From Bradyrhizobium liaoningense (lineage in GTDB: Bacteria; Pseudomonadota; Alphaproteobacteria; Rhizobiales; Xanthobacteraceae): a stretch of 64,000 bases of DNA. Each line of letters starts with the position of its first letter. Within the stretch, counting starts at the first letter, position 1. The notes beneath the pieces were generated by a model. The model was not told the DNA's origin, did no database searches, and was given only the letters and a program-made list of their open reading frames with translations. The DNA lies in assembly GCF_018130825.1 (NCBI RefSeq), contig NZ_JAFCJS010000001.1, forward strand, positions 248,001 through 312,000, written 5' to 3'. Positions 51,845 to 61,178 of this stretch are shown here, piece after piece. The position numbers and the translations under genes are program-made.

Positions 51845-52768
51845 ATGCTCGCGTTCCTGATCCGTCGCCTCCTGCAGACCATTCCGACCGTGCTGGCCGT
51901 GGTGCTGTTGGTCTTCGTGCTGTTCAGCGTCGTTCCCGGCAGCATCGTCTCAACCATGAGCGACGACAGCGATCCGCAGGTCGAGCTGCGCATGAAGAAG
52001 CAGCTCGGCCTCGACCAGCCCGTCTACATGCGCTTCGGCGCCTATGTCGCAAGGCTCGCGACCGGTGATCTCGGAGCCTCGTTCCGGACGCGTGAGCCCG
52101 TCACGACCATGATCGCCAAGCGGGCATGGCCGACGCTGCAGCTGATCTTCGCCTCCATGGCGTTTGCGGTTCTGCTCGGCGTGCCGCTCGGCTTCATCGC
52201 GGCGTTGCGGCCGGGCAGCCTCGTCGACACCGTCTCGATGGTCCTGGCGGTGTCGGGTCTGTCATTGGCCAAATTCTGGCTCGGACTGCTCCTGATGTAC
52301 CTGTTCGCACTGAAACTCGGCTGGCTGCCGAGCTTCGGCTATGGCGATGGCGGCCTCAAATATCTGATCCTGCCGGCCGTGACGCTCGGCGTCTCGCCGA
52401 TGGCGCTGCTGGCGCGGACGACGCGCGCCGCGGTCCTCGAGATCATGACGGCCGACTTCGTCCGCACGGCGCGCTCGAAGGGCATGAGCGAGACCAGGGT
52501 CGTGAAGTGGCACGTGATGCGCAACGCGCTCGTCCTCATCCTCACCACCATGGGCCTGCAATTCGGCGCGCTGATGGGGCAGGCGGTCGTGGTCGAGAAG
52601 CTGTTCTCCTGGCCGGGCATCGGCTCGCTGCTGGTCGACAGCGTCCTGCAGCGCGACATTCCCGCCGTCCAGGGCTCCATTCTCGTGGTGGTTCTGTTCT
52701 TTCTCGCGATCAATCTGCTGATCGACGTGCTCTACGGCGTGATCGATCCCAGGATCAGATACGCATGA
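51845..52768 (+). CDS. peptide ABC transporter permease (DppB-like)
   Basis: A 307-aa inner-membrane permease with six membrane segments. The N-terminal MLAFLIRRLLQTIPTVLAVVLLVF, the GDLGASFRTREPV segment near residue 70, and the EAA loop VRTARSKGMSETRVVKWHVMRNAL near 203-226 that docks the ATPase are all typical. The C-terminus DVLYGVIDPRIRY is standard. It begins 55 bp after the binding protein and its stop overlaps the second permease by 4 bp. Confidence 0.93.
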   Translation: MLAFLIRRLLQTIPTVLAVVLLVFVLFSVVPGSIVSTMSDDSDPQVELRMKKQLGLDQPVYMRFGAYVARLATGDLGASFRTREPVTTMIAKRAWPTLQLIFASMAFAVLLGVPLGFIAALRPGSLVDTVSMVLAVSGLSLAKFWLGLLLMYLFALKLGWLPSFGYGDGGLKYLILPAVTLGVSPMALLARTTRAAVLEIMTADFVRTARSKGMSETRVVKWHVMRNALVLILTTMGLQFGALMGQAVVVEKLFSWPGIGSLLVDSVLQRDIPAVQGSILVVVLFFLAINLLIDVLYGVIDPRIRYA

Positions 52769-53586
52769 AGCTCCGCGCCAATCTCGTCATCGGCGGTTCG
52801 TTGTTCGCGCTTGCGATCATCGTCGGCCTGCTCGCGCCCTGGCTGGCGCACACCGATCCCGTGATGGACGCCAATCTGATGAATGCGGAGGAGCCGCCGA
52901 GCTGGACCTGGTGGTTCGGCACCGACGGGCAGGGCCGCGACATCTATTCCCGCGTCCTATACGGCGCACGCGTCTCGCTGACGGTCGGCATCGTCTCCCA
53001 GCTCATCAACAGCGTCATCGGCGTGGGGCTGGGCCTCAGCGCCGGCTATTTCGGCGGCTGGTGGGACGATGTCGTCAACGCCCTGACCAATCTGATGCTC
53101 GCGATCCCCTCGCTGATCTTCGCGCTCGCCATCATGGCGGTGCTGGGCCCCGGCCTGACCAGCCTGTTGATCGCACTCGGGCTGACCAACTGGTCCTTCA
53201 CCTGCCGCCTCGCACGCGCCTCGGCGCTGTCGCTGCGGAACCAGGGCTATGTGCAGGCCGCAACCGTGCTCGGCTACGGCGACCTGCGCATCATGATCAC
53301 GCAGCTCTTGCCGAACATGCTCGGGCCGATCGTCGTCATCGGCACGCTCGGCATGGGTAGCGCTGTGCTCTCCGAAGCCGCCTTGTCGTTCCTCGGCCTC
53401 GGCGTCCGCCCGCCCTTTCCGAGCTGGGGCAGCATGTTGTCGGAGGCGCGCGACCAGATCACGACGGCGCCGTGGCTCTCGCTGTTTCCGGGCCTTGCCA
53501 TCTTCCTGACGGTGCTCGGCCTCAATCTGCTCGGCGATGGCCTGCGCGACATTCTCGATCCCCACTCGCGGAGCCGGCGGACATGA
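52765..53586 (+). CDS. peptide ABC transporter permease (DppC-like)
   Basis: A 273-aa permease with six membrane segments, partner of the upstream permease. FGTDGQGRDIYSRVLYGARVSLTVG near residues 45-69 is diagnostic, and the EAA loop is LRNQGYVQAATVLGYGDLRIMITQLLPN near 153-180. The end [22 protein letters not shown] is typical. The start at 52765 is the ATG inside the upstream stop; the long open frame before it is shadow. It overlaps the next gene by 4 bp. Confidence 0.93.
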   Translation: MKLRANLVIGGSLFALAIIVGLLAPWLAHTDPVMDANLMNAEEPPSWTWWFGTDGQGRDIYSRVLYGARVSLTVGIVSQLINSVIGVGLGLSAGYFGGWWDDVVNALTNLMLAIPSLIFALAIMAVLGPGLTSLLIALGLTNWSFTCRLARASALSLRNQGYVQAATVLGYGDLRIMITQLLPNMLGPIVVIGTLGMGSAVLSEAALSFLGLGVRPPFPSWGSMLSEARDQITTAPWLSLFPGLAIFLTVLGLNLLGDGLRDILDPHSRSRRT

Positions 53587-54563
53587 CGGGCTCCCCGCTG
53601 ATCGAGGTCGAGGATCTGCGCATCGATCTCGATGATGGATCGAGGCGTGTTGCGGCGGCCGAAGGCGTTTCGTTCCGCATCGATCGCGGCGAGACGTTCG
53701 GCCTTGTCGGCGAGTCCGGCTGCGGCAAGAGCATCACGGCGCTCGCCTTGATCGGGCTGTTGCGGTCGCCCTTGTCGATCGGCAGCGGTGTCATCCGGTT
53801 CGATGGACGGGAGATCCAGAACCTTTCCGCCGCCGGGCAGCGGGAGCTGCGCGGCAACCGCATCGCCATGATCTTCCAGGAGCCGATGACGGCGCTGAAC
53901 CCGGTCTCGCCGGTGGGACGGCAGATCGCCGAAATGTTCGTGCTGCACAAGGGCAAGAGCTGGCGGGAAGCCAATCAGTTGGCGATCGAAGCGCTCGCGA
54001 GCGTCCGCGTGCCCGCGCCGGAGCGGCGCGTCAACGACTATCCGCATCAGCTGTCCGGCGGCATGCGCCAGCGCGTCATGATCGCCATTGCCCTGGCCTG
54101 CGGTCCAGATCTCCTGATCGCCGACGAGCCGACCACCGCGCTCGACGTCACCGTGCAGGCGGAGATCATCGAGCTGATGCGCAATCTCTGCGCCGAGCGG
54201 GGAACGGCGATCCTGATGATCAGCCATGATCTCGGCCTCGTCGCAAACGTCTGCCGCCGCGTAGCCGTCATGTATGCGGGCCGCATCGTCGAGGAGCGCG
54301 GCTCGGCCGACATCTTCCGCGCGCCCTCGCACCCCTATACGCAGGGCCTCGTCGCCTCGCTGCCGCGGCTCGGCAGTCGTGCCGCGCTCGGGCGCACCAG
54401 GCTCAAGGAGATCGCGGGCGTGGTTCCGGCGATCACCAGCTTTCCGGATGGCTGCCGGTTCAATCCACGCTGCGCGCAGGCGACCGACATCTGCCGGACA
54501 GTCGCGCCGCAGACGGATGTCCTCGAGGCCGGTGGTTTCGTCAGGTGTTACCACCATGCATGA
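53583..54563 (+). CDS. peptide ABC transporter ATP-binding protein (DppD-like)
   Basis: A 326-aa ATPase. Walker A is GESGCGKSI near residue 41, the Q-loop is [12 protein letters not shown], the signature is [12 protein letters not shown] near 158, Walker B is [13 protein letters not shown], and the H-loop is ISHDLGLV. The C-terminal extension [19 protein letters not shown] carries the Cys cluster typical of peptide-importer ATPases. It overlaps both neighbours, with the last ATPase starting 8 bp before its stop. Confidence 0.94.
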   Translation: MTGSPLIEVEDLRIDLDDGSRRVAAAEGVSFRIDRGETFGLVGESGCGKSITALALIGLLRSPLSIGSGVIRFDGREIQNLSAAGQRELRGNRIAMIFQEPMTALNPVSPVGRQIAEMFVLHKGKSWREANQLAIEALASVRVPAPERRVNDYPHQLSGGMRQRVMIAIALACGPDLLIADEPTTALDVTVQAEIIELMRNLCAERGTAILMISHDLGLVANVCRRVAVMYAGRIVEERGSADIFRAPSHPYTQGLVASLPRLGSRAALGRTRLKEIAGVVPAITSFPDGCRFNPRCAQATDICRTVAPQTDVLEAGGFVRCYHHA

Positions 54564-55596
54564 GCCGCAGCGGAAGCCGGACGACGATCTCATCCTCAGT
54601 GTTAGGGATCTCGCGGTTCATTTTCCGCTGGGAGGCGGCTTGTTCGGTCGCGAGCGGCGGCTGCTCCGTGCCGTCGACGGCGTCGATCTCACGCTGAAGC
54701 GTGGGGAATGCCTCGGCCTCGTCGGCGAGTCCGGGTCGGGCAAGTCGACGGTCGCCTTGTCGATCCTGGGACTGTTGAAGCCGACGCGCGGCCATATCGT
54801 GGTGGACGGCCGGGAGGTCGTGACGAACAGCCAATCCGGCGATCGCAAGGCCCTGGCGCGCACCGTGCAGATCGTGTTTCAGGATCCCTACGCCTCGCTC
54901 AACCCGCGCCAGACCGTGCGTCGTACGCTCGAAGATCCCCTGCGTGTGCACGGCGTGACTGCGAAAAGCGAGATCGAGGACCGCGTTGCGACCATGCTCA
55001 AGCATGTCGGCCTGCGCCCCGAGCAGGCCGACCGCTACCCGCATGAATTCTCCGGCGGCCAGCGCCAGCGCATCGGCATTGCGCGCGCGCTGATCCTCAA
55101 TCCCAGGATCGTCATCTGCGACGAGCCGGTCTCGGCGCTCGACGTCTCGATCCGCGCCCAGATCATCAACCTGCTGCTGGAACTGAAAGACACGCTCGGC
55201 CTGTCCTACATCATGATCAGCCACGACCTCGGCGTGGTCGAGCACATGAGCGACCGCGTCGCCGTGATGTATCTCGGCCGCATCGTCGAGAACGGCGACT
55301 GGCGCGAGATTTTTGAACGGCCGGCCCACCCCTACACGCAAGCCCTGATCGCCGCCATCCCCGATCCCTTGCGCCACGCACCGCTGGCGACGACAGGGGG
55401 CGACTTGCCCAACCCGCTCAACCCACCGAACGGCTGCGCCTTCAGCCCGCGGTGTCGTTATGCGGAGGCCGTGTGCCGGAGCGAGCCGGGGCCGCTGCTC
55501 GAAACACGGCCTGACGGGCATGCGGTACGGTGCTGGCGGGCTGACGAGATTGCGGGGCGGATGGCGCTGGCTTCGGTAGAGGGCGGACGTCCCTAG
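54556..55596 (+). CDS. peptide ABC transporter ATP-binding protein (DppF-like)
   Basis: A 346-aa second ATPase. Walker A GESGSGKST, Q-loop VFQDPYASLNPRQTV, signature FSGGQRQRIGIAR, Walker B IVICDEPVSALDV and H-loop MISHDLGVVEHMSD are complete, and the C-terminal NGCAFSPRCRYAEAVC cluster is present. The start at 54556 is the first ATG that gives the family N-terminus and overlaps the previous gene. An 88-bp piece of this gene (55201-55288) recurs as a remnant at 61179-61263. Confidence 0.94.
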   Translation: MHEPQRKPDDDLILSVRDLAVHFPLGGGLFGRERRLLRAVDGVDLTLKRGECLGLVGESGSGKSTVALSILGLLKPTRGHIVVDGREVVTNSQSGDRKALARTVQIVFQDPYASLNPRQTVRRTLEDPLRVHGVTAKSEIEDRVATMLKHVGLRPEQADRYPHEFSGGQRQRIGIARALILNPRIVICDEPVSALDVSIRAQIINLLLELKDTLGLSYIMISHDLGVVEHMSDRVAVMYLGRIVENGDWREIFERPAHPYTQALIAAIPDPLRHAPLATTGGDLPNPLNPPNGCAFSPRCRYAEAVCRSEPGPLLETRPDGHAVRCWRADEIAGRMALASVEGGRP

Positions 55597-55638
55597 CCCT
55601 TATTCCGGACGCGGCGCCGATCCGCGCGCGGCTGCATG

Positions 55639-56148
55639 TCAGGCTGGCGCGACATCTTCGCACAGGAAGACGCATAGGTCGGTTTCCGGCGGATTGACGT
55701 TCGAATCGAAAAACATCTCGCTGACCCATCCGCGGTGATAGGTCTTGTGGTTCACGATGTGCAGAAACATGCCACCCCGCGTCATTTCAGCGGCTTTGCC
55801 CGACACGAAGGTGAACTTCAGGCGCTCGCTCAAGCTCTCGACATTCTGGCTCCTGGCCCAGTCGACGTACCAATGATTGATCGCGGTTTGCTCCCTGATC
55901 AGGGCCCCAAGCTCCGGATGCAGCAGATCGCGGCGGGTCGAGAAACCGTGCTTCTCGCCGAGAAGATGGGCGCGCCAGATCAAATCCACCACGTAGTTGT
56001 GATTGAGGGTGCCGATCATCGAGCCAAACAGCGTCTGGCGTGTCCGGTAGATGGCGTCTTCAGGCAGTTCGGCCATGGCCTTGAACAGCACCTGATCGGC
56101 CCAGTTGCCATAGTTCGCAAGCATTACGGCCGTTTCCGTCGTCAGCAT
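55639..56148 (-). CDS. DinB-family protein
   Basis: A 169-aa four-helix protein of the DinB/YfiT superfamily of putative metal-dependent enzymes, some of which act on thiols or stress products. The putative metal-binding His residues are in LNHNYVVDLIWRAHLLG near residue 48 and FLHIVNHKTYHRGWVSEMF near 126. The start at 56148 gives the usual N-terminus (YGNWADQVLFKAMAELPE). It converges with the peptide ABC operon and is followed by no partner. Function unknown. Confidence 0.85.
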   Translation of the reverse strand: MLTTETAVMLANYGNWADQVLFKAMAELPEDAIYRTRQTLFGSMIGTLNHNYVVDLIWRAHLLGEKHGFSTRRDLLHPELGALIREQTAINHWYVDWARSQNVESLSERLKFTFVSGKAAEMTRGGMFLHIVNHKTYHRGWVSEMFFDSNVNPPETDLCVFLCEDVAPA

Positions 56149-56224
56149 CGTCGTCTCTTTCGTATGCGCGCGCGGTCGTCCGGCTTCCCGCGGGGCCGCT
56201 ACCCCGGGGCAAGGCGTCCAACTT

Positions 56225-57004
56225 CTAGGCGACCTTTCGGCCGTGATGGCTGTGAAGCTTGCTCGACAGGATGCCGCGCCATTCGTTGAATTCCGAACTC
56301 GCAATCTCGCGCGGCCGCTGCAGGTCGATGGCGTATTCGTTGTCGATCCGGCCCGGGCCGGGCGACATCACGACGACTCTGTCTGCCAGAAAGATGGCTT
56401 CGTCGATGGCGTGCGTGACGAACAAGACCGTCAGTTTGGTGCGCGACCAGATGTCCACCAGCTCATCTTGCAGGCGTTCGCGCGTCATGGCGTCCAGCGC
56501 ACCGAACGGCTCGTCCATCAGCACGACCTCGGCGTCGTTTGCGAGCACGCGCGCGATGGCGACACGCTGCTTCATGCCGCCGGAAAGCTGATGGGGATAG
56601 GCGTCGGCAAAGCGCTGCAGCCCGACGAGCTCGATGAATTTCTCGGCTGTCTCCCTGACATCCTTGGTCGCGAGCCCGCGGGATCTTGGACCAAACCCGA
56701 TGTTCTCCCTGACCGTCAGCCACGGAAACAGCCCGTAATCCTGAAAGACCATGCCGCGCGACGGGTCGGGGCCGGCTATCGGCATGCCCCACATCAGGAC
56801 CTCGCCGCTGGTCGGCGTTTCGAATCCCGCCACCATGCGGAGCAATGTCGATTTACCGCAGCCGGACGCGCCGATCAGGCAGATGAATTCGCCCTTGCGA
56901 ACGGTCAGGCTGGCATTGCGCAACGCCTCGATCGATTGACCGTTCAGGGAGAACGTCTTGTGGACGTTCTTGATCTCCAGGATCGGAAGCGCGCTGTCAG
57001 ACAT
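56225..57004 (-). CDS. ABC transporter ATP-binding protein, NitT/TauT family
   Basis: A 259-aa ATPase of the nitrate/sulfonate/taurine class (SsuB/TauB-like). Walker A GASGCGKST, Q-loop VFQDYGLFPWLTV, signature LSGGMKQRVAIAR, Walker B VVLMDEPFGALDAMTRE and H-loop FVTHAIDEAIFLADRV are intact. The start at 57004 overlaps the permease stop region by 8 bp; a TTG six codons earlier is possible but less likely. It is the third gene of the operon binding protein - permease - ATPase. Confidence 0.93.
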   Translation of the reverse strand: MSDSALPILEIKNVHKTFSLNGQSIEALRNASLTVRKGEFICLIGASGCGKSTLLRMVAGFETPTSGEVLMWGMPIAGPDPSRGMVFQDYGLFPWLTVRENIGFGPRSRGLATKDVRETAEKFIELVGLQRFADAYPHQLSGGMKQRVAIARVLANDAEVVLMDEPFGALDAMTRERLQDELVDIWSRTKLTVLFVTHAIDEAIFLADRVVVMSPGPGRIDNEYAIDLQRPREIASSEFNEWRGILSSKLHSHHGRKVA

Positions 57005-57782
57005 GGGAGGGGTTCCAGGCAAGGAAGCGCCGACCGATGAGCACGACGATCTGGTCGGACAGGAAACCGAAGATGCCGATGACGAGCATTCCGCAGATCA
57101 CGATTTCGGTGCGCGATAGCTGACGCGCCTCCATGATGATGGCGCCAAGTCCGGTCGGCACGCCGGTCATCTCGCCGACGACGATCACAACCCACGAAAA
57201 TCCCAGGCCCAGACGGAGGCCGGTAAAGATCGAGGGCAGGGCGGCAGGAAGGACGACACGAAAGAACTGCGCCGTTCCCTGACATCCCAGCATGGCAGCA
57301 GCTTCGAAGAGGCGCGGCTCGACTGAGCGGACGCCAAACACGGTATTCAGCAAGATGGGATAGAAGGCGCCGAGGAAGACCAGGAAAAGCGCCGAGCGCG
57401 GGCCCAATCCAAAGATGATCATCGCGAGCGGCAACCATGCCGTCACCGGAATTGGGCGCAAGATCTGCAACAGCGGTTCGATCAATCGCCGGACCAGCTC
57501 AATCCGGCCGATCAGCATGCCGAGCGGAAGTGCGACGACGAGCGCGAGACTGAACCCGCCGAGCACGCGACCGACCGACGCGAGGAGGTGCGTCAGCAGC
57601 GTGCCGCTATAGGCGTCGCCATTGATGCCACCGACTGCGAGATCGCGAAATTCCAGCCAGACCTCCAGCGGCGGCGGGATGAGGCTGGCCGGGCGCCCGA
57701 CGGTCGCGAAATGCCAGATCGCAAGAAGCGCGACGGGCAGGGCCAGGGCTTGTGCAAGCCTCGTCACACGCCGCATGATCAT
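56997..57782 (-). CDS. ABC transporter permease, NitT/TauT family
   Basis: A 261-aa inner-membrane permease with six membrane segments, SsuC/TauC-like. Diagnostic segments are PIPVTAWLPLAMIIFGLGPRSALFLVFLGAFYPILLNT near the middle and the EAA loop EPRLFEAAAMLGCQGTAQFFRVVLPAALPSIFTGLRLGLG. The start is not certain: MIMRRV at 57782 lacks a ribosome binding site, while a GTG at 57836, 12 bp after the preceding stop, would add 18 polar residues before TM1 and might be the true start. Confidence 0.9.
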   Translation of the reverse strand: MIMRRVTRLAQALALPVALLAIWHFATVGRPASLIPPPLEVWLEFRDLAVGGINGDAYSGTLLTHLLASVGRVLGGFSLALVVALPLGMLIGRIELVRRLIEPLLQILRPIPVTAWLPLAMIIFGLGPRSALFLVFLGAFYPILLNTVFGVRSVEPRLFEAAAMLGCQGTAQFFRVVLPAALPSIFTGLRLGLGFSWVVIVVGEMTGVPTGLGAIIMEARQLSRTEIVICGMLVIGIFGFLSDQIVVLIGRRFLAWNPSHV

Positions 57783-57847
57783 TGTTGGAATGATCGCCGG
57801 TCGCGGCTGATCGGCGGCCTTTTCATGCGTCGACACGACGACACTGC

Positions 57848-58804
57848 TCACAGCGGCCTCAATGCGTCGACGAAGCTGGTATCGATGAAGGTGTTGAAGT
57901 CCGGCAGACGCTTGATCTGCTTGAGCGCCAGCATGTGCTCGGCATAGACCTTCGCTTGCTCGATCTGGGTGGGACCGAAGCGCCAGGTCAGCTCGACGTT
58001 CGGGATCGAGGCTTCGATCGCTTCCTTCTTCTGGCCAAGCTTGGCGGAAGCCAGCGCGATCAATTCGTCCTTGTTCCTGGTCGCATAATCCGTCGCCTGC
58101 TGATGAATGCTCAGCATCATTCGGACGAGGTCGGGCTTGCTGGTGATGACGTCGCGATGCGTGCCGAACACCATGTTCAACGAGCCCATGGCCGTCGAAT
58201 AGGGATATTCGACCAGCTGGCCAATCCCGGTCGACAATGAAACGCCGGGGGCCGGTTCGGCGCCGACATAGGCATCGACATCGCCGCGCGCGAGCGCGAT
58301 ATGCATTTCGCTGAACGAAACCCGGACCGGTTCGACGTCCTTGATGGACATGCTTTCCATCCGCAGGCGCTCGAGGAAGAAAACTTCCTGCGTCGTTCCC
58401 GGAAAGACCGCGACACGTTTGCCCTTCAGGTCCTTGAGGGCGTGAATCGGACTGTCTTTCTTGGCGATGATTGCCATCCCGCGATTGCAGGTTGACGCAA
58501 TCAGGACGATTGGCTCGCCGGCTGCGGCGCCAAGCTCCCCGGCCGCGATACCGAAATTGCCAAAATCGACGGACCGCGTGACGACGGCGGTCTTGCATTC
58601 GGTCGGTGTCTCGAACGGCAGCACTTCGACTTTGAAGCCGGCTGGCACGAAGCGCTCATAGAAGTAGGGGGCGATCGAATGGATCAGTTTCAGTGCGCCG
58701 ACACGTATGACGGTAGGAGTCTGCGCACGCACGACGGCCGGAGCTGCAAGGAGACTTGCGCCGAGCCCGACAATGACGTCTCGGCGGCGGATGACGGTTC
58801 GCAT
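57848..58804 (-). CDS. ABC transporter substrate-binding protein, NitT/TauT family, probable Tat signal
   Basis: A 318-aa periplasmic binding protein resembling SsuA/TauA. The N-terminus VIRRRDVIVGLGASLLAAPAVVRAQ has a twin-arginine pattern, so it may be exported folded by Tat. Two-lobe NMT1-like fold: LPFETPTECKTAVVTRSVDFGNFGIA near residue 66 and LKDLKGKRVAVFPGTTQEVFFLERL near 128. AAGGAAAG precedes the ATG at 58804. The ligand could be a sulfonate, taurine, nitrate or aromatic acid; sequence alone does not tell. It is divergent from a LysR gene with a dyad between them. Confidence 0.9.
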   Translation of the reverse strand: MRTVIRRRDVIVGLGASLLAAPAVVRAQTPTVIRVGALKLIHSIAPYFYERFVPAGFKVEVLPFETPTECKTAVVTRSVDFGNFGIAAGELGAAAGEPIVLIASTCNRGMAIIAKKDSPIHALKDLKGKRVAVFPGTTQEVFFLERLRMESMSIKDVEPVRVSFSEMHIALARGDVDAYVGAEPAPGVSLSTGIGQLVEYPYSTAMGSLNMVFGTHRDVITSKPDLVRMMLSIHQQATDYATRNKDELIALASAKLGQKKEAIEASIPNVELTWRFGPTQIEQAKVYAEHMLALKQIKRLPDFNTFIDTSFVDALRPL

Positions 58805-58932
58805 AACCACACTTTCCTTGTGAGCGCGTCGGCCGCCGCGGCGGATCAGGTGGGCGGCCTTCATCTGGCATCGAGGGTTGGGAAGACGATAGCGATCGCG
58901 GTGTTGCAAACCAGTGCTTGATTTTGATCGCC

Positions 58933-58953
58933 CTGTTGCTAGAAACGCAACAG
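58933..58953. promoter_or_regulatory. LysR-type operator dyad CTGTTGC-N7-GCAACAG
   Basis: A perfect 7-bp inverted repeat around a 7-bp centre, 22 bp before the LysR start and 129 bp from the binding protein start. It contains the T-N11-A core expected of LysR regulators (TGC...GCA). The position next to the LysR start suggests autoregulation with divergent activation of the ABC operon. Confidence 0.65.
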
Positions 58954-58975
58954 GCCCGTCTGGCCGGGGCCGTTC

Positions 58976-59881
58976 ATGCGTCACCTGAAGATTCACCGGT
59001 ATATTGCGGAGGTCGCCCGCCGCAGTTCCATTCGCGGCGCAGCCGAGCATCTGAACATCACGCCGTCGGCGTTAACCCGGCAAATTCAGGACTTTGAGGA
59101 CGAGCTGGGCACGCCCATCTTCGAGCGGCTGCCGCAGGGCATGCGGTTGAATTCCGCCGGCGAGCTGTTGATCCGGCATATCCGCGACCAGAGGGCGGAC
59201 TTTGAACGACTGCGATCCCAGATTGCGGATCTCTCGGGGGTTCGTCTCGGCCACGTATCGGTCGCCTGCAGCCAGGCCTTCATTGACAATGTGCTGCCCG
59301 ATGAGATCGCGGCATATCGCGCTCAATTTCCGAAAGTGACGTTCTCGCTCGTCGTTCGCGATCACATCCTTGGTGCGACAGCCCTGAGCACATTCGAAGT
59401 CGACCTTGCGCTGCTTCTGAATCCGCCGCCGGTCCCCGACATGCGCATTCTGTTCGCGACCGATCAGCCGCTCTGCGCGGTTTTTCGCGCCGATCACCCT
59501 TTGGCGCGTCCGGGTTCGGTACGCCTACGGGACTGCTTTGCATTTCCGACAGCCATGCCGGACCAGACTCTCGCGATACGCCATTTGCTGGACGTGGCAA
59601 CATCACGGCGCCAGATCGTTCCGGACATCCAGGTCGAGTCGGGATCATTGGAGTTCTTGCGCAACTACGTCATGCGCGAGCAGGCGGTAACGTTTCACGC
59701 CCTCAGCGCCGTTCCACGCGAGGACCGCCGCATCTACGCCAGACCGATCGACACACGGGACGTCGCGCCGATTCAAATCGTGCTCGGACAGCTGAGAGGA
59801 CGCGTACTGTCGGTCGCTGCGGCAAAATTCGCCGATCAACTGAGCATTCATTTGGCGCGGCACGATCCCATCGCCGAATAG
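58976..59881 (+). CDS. LysR-family transcriptional regulator
   Basis: A 301-aa regulator. The N-terminal winged helix covers residues 1-65, with YIAEVARRSSIRGAAEHLNITPSALTRQIQDFEDELGTPIFERLPQGMRLNSAGE as the signature. The ligand-binding domain runs from about residue 92 (GHVSVACSQAFIDNVLPDEIAAYRAQFPKVTFSL) to 290. It is divergent from the NitT/TauT-type operon and the dyad between them, so it most likely controls that operon. The aminotransferase gene follows 135 bp downstream on the same strand. Confidence 0.93.
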   Translation: MRHLKIHRYIAEVARRSSIRGAAEHLNITPSALTRQIQDFEDELGTPIFERLPQGMRLNSAGELLIRHIRDQRADFERLRSQIADLSGVRLGHVSVACSQAFIDNVLPDEIAAYRAQFPKVTFSLVVRDHILGATALSTFEVDLALLLNPPPVPDMRILFATDQPLCAVFRADHPLARPGSVRLRDCFAFPTAMPDQTLAIRHLLDVATSRRQIVPDIQVESGSLEFLRNYVMREQAVTFHALSAVPREDRRIYARPIDTRDVAPIQIVLGQLRGRVLSVAAAKFADQLSIHLARHDPIAE

Positions 59882-60016
59882 ATGAATGCATGGCCGGCTG
59901 GTCAAATGCGGCCACGATCCTCTGCGCAGGACTACAGATTGCCGATCCTCCATCAACTCCCTACACTCACCGGACACAAGCAGCGTTTGCGACGCGACGA
60001 TCATGAGAGATAAGAC

Positions 60017-61159
60017 GTGACGGACGAGCAGCAAATCTCAGATGCCCGCGACGATATTCCGTTCCTGAAGAACGGGATTTATGTCGACAATGCCTCTGTT
60101 TCGCCCATGTCGACGCGCGTCCAGGCGGCGAGCGACCGCTTCAACACGGTAACGTCGACACAGCTGCGCGAGTCGAAGGCGATTGCGACGGGAGTCTACG
60201 ACAAGGGTCGCGCGCTCGCAGCAAAGCTTGTGGGCTCGTCGGCTCGGAATATCGCCTACGTCCAGAATACGTCTCACGGCCTGTCCTTGGTCGCGCTCGG
60301 TATCGACTGGCGGCAGGGGGACAACCTCGTCGTCTGCGCCGAAGAGTTTCCTTCGAATTATCTGTGCTGGGTCCAGCTGGCATCCAAGGGGGTGGAAATT
60401 CGTCGGGTGCCCGCTCCCGACGGGAAGTTGGAGACGGATCTGATCCGGCAAGCGATGGACGGCCGAACCCGCGTCGTCGCCGTGAGCCATGTACAGTTCT
60501 ACAGCGGCTTTCGGATCGATGTCGCGGCTCTTGGCGAGCTCTGCTCGGTCAATGGCACTCTCCTGGTTGTCGATGGCACCCAGTCCATCGGTGCGCTCGG
60601 GCTGGATGTCGCGGCCACCGGCGTCGACGTGCTTGTCGTCAGCGCACACAAATGGCTGATGGGCCCCCGCGGAATAGGCTTTGCGAGTTTCTCCGGCCGG
60701 GCCCTGGATCAGGTTACGCCTGCCATTGTCGGCTGGATGAGTGTCAACGATCCTTTCGCGTTCAACCGGACGCTCGACTATCTGCCGGACGCGAGGCGGT
60801 TTGAATCGGGCACGCCAAACGGGACTGGCATTTTCGGCCTCACGGAACGGCTGGCTCAGATCGATGAGCTTGGGATTGCCTGGATCGAAACGCGCGTGCT
60901 GGATTTGAACGAACTGGTCTGCGAGCTCGCTCTCCGCCACGGCATCCAGCCGGTCTATCAGTTCGAGCGCCGCTCGCGGTCTGGTATCGCCTTGTTGCGG
61001 AAGCCGGGGATCGCTGCCCCGGACATGAATTCACTGCTCGGGGCGAGCGGGGTTTTCGCGAGTATCCGAAACGGCGCCGTGAGGATTGCGCCGCATTACT
61101 ACAACACGGTTGATGAGGTGGAGCAGGTCATGTCCATCATGGCCTCGGCCCGGGCTTAA
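60017..61159 (+). CDS. class V aminotransferase (PLP-dependent, cysteine desulfurase / epimerase-like)
   Basis: A 380-aa fold-type I PLP enzyme. PLP-binding features: VVDGTQSIGALGLD near 184-197 (Asp186 and Gln189 contact the ring) and SAHKWLMGPRGIGF near 209-222 with the Schiff-base Lys212. RFESGTPNGTGIFGL near 256 is the phosphate cup. It belongs to the NifS/isopenicillin N epimerase-like branch, but the persulfide Cys loop of true cysteine desulfurases is not apparent, so desulfurase activity is doubtful. The start is GTG and overlaps the stop of a 5-codon ATG frame at 60003. It follows the LysR gene, so it may process the substrate imported by the nearby transporter. Confidence 0.85.
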   Translation: MTDEQQISDARDDIPFLKNGIYVDNASVSPMSTRVQAASDRFNTVTSTQLRESKAIATGVYDKGRALAAKLVGSSARNIAYVQNTSHGLSLVALGIDWRQGDNLVVCAEEFPSNYLCWVQLASKGVEIRRVPAPDGKLETDLIRQAMDGRTRVVAVSHVQFYSGFRIDVAALGELCSVNGTLLVVDGTQSIGALGLDVAATGVDVLVVSAHKWLMGPRGIGFASFSGRALDQVTPAIVGWMSVNDPFAFNRTLDYLPDARRFESGTPNGTGIFGLTERLAQIDELGIAWIETRVLDLNELVCELALRHGIQPVYQFERRSRSGIALLRKPGIAAPDMNSLLGASGVFASIRNGAVRIAPHYYNTVDEVEQVMSIMASARA

Positions 61160-61178
61160 GGTTGCCCGGGGGGGGCGC

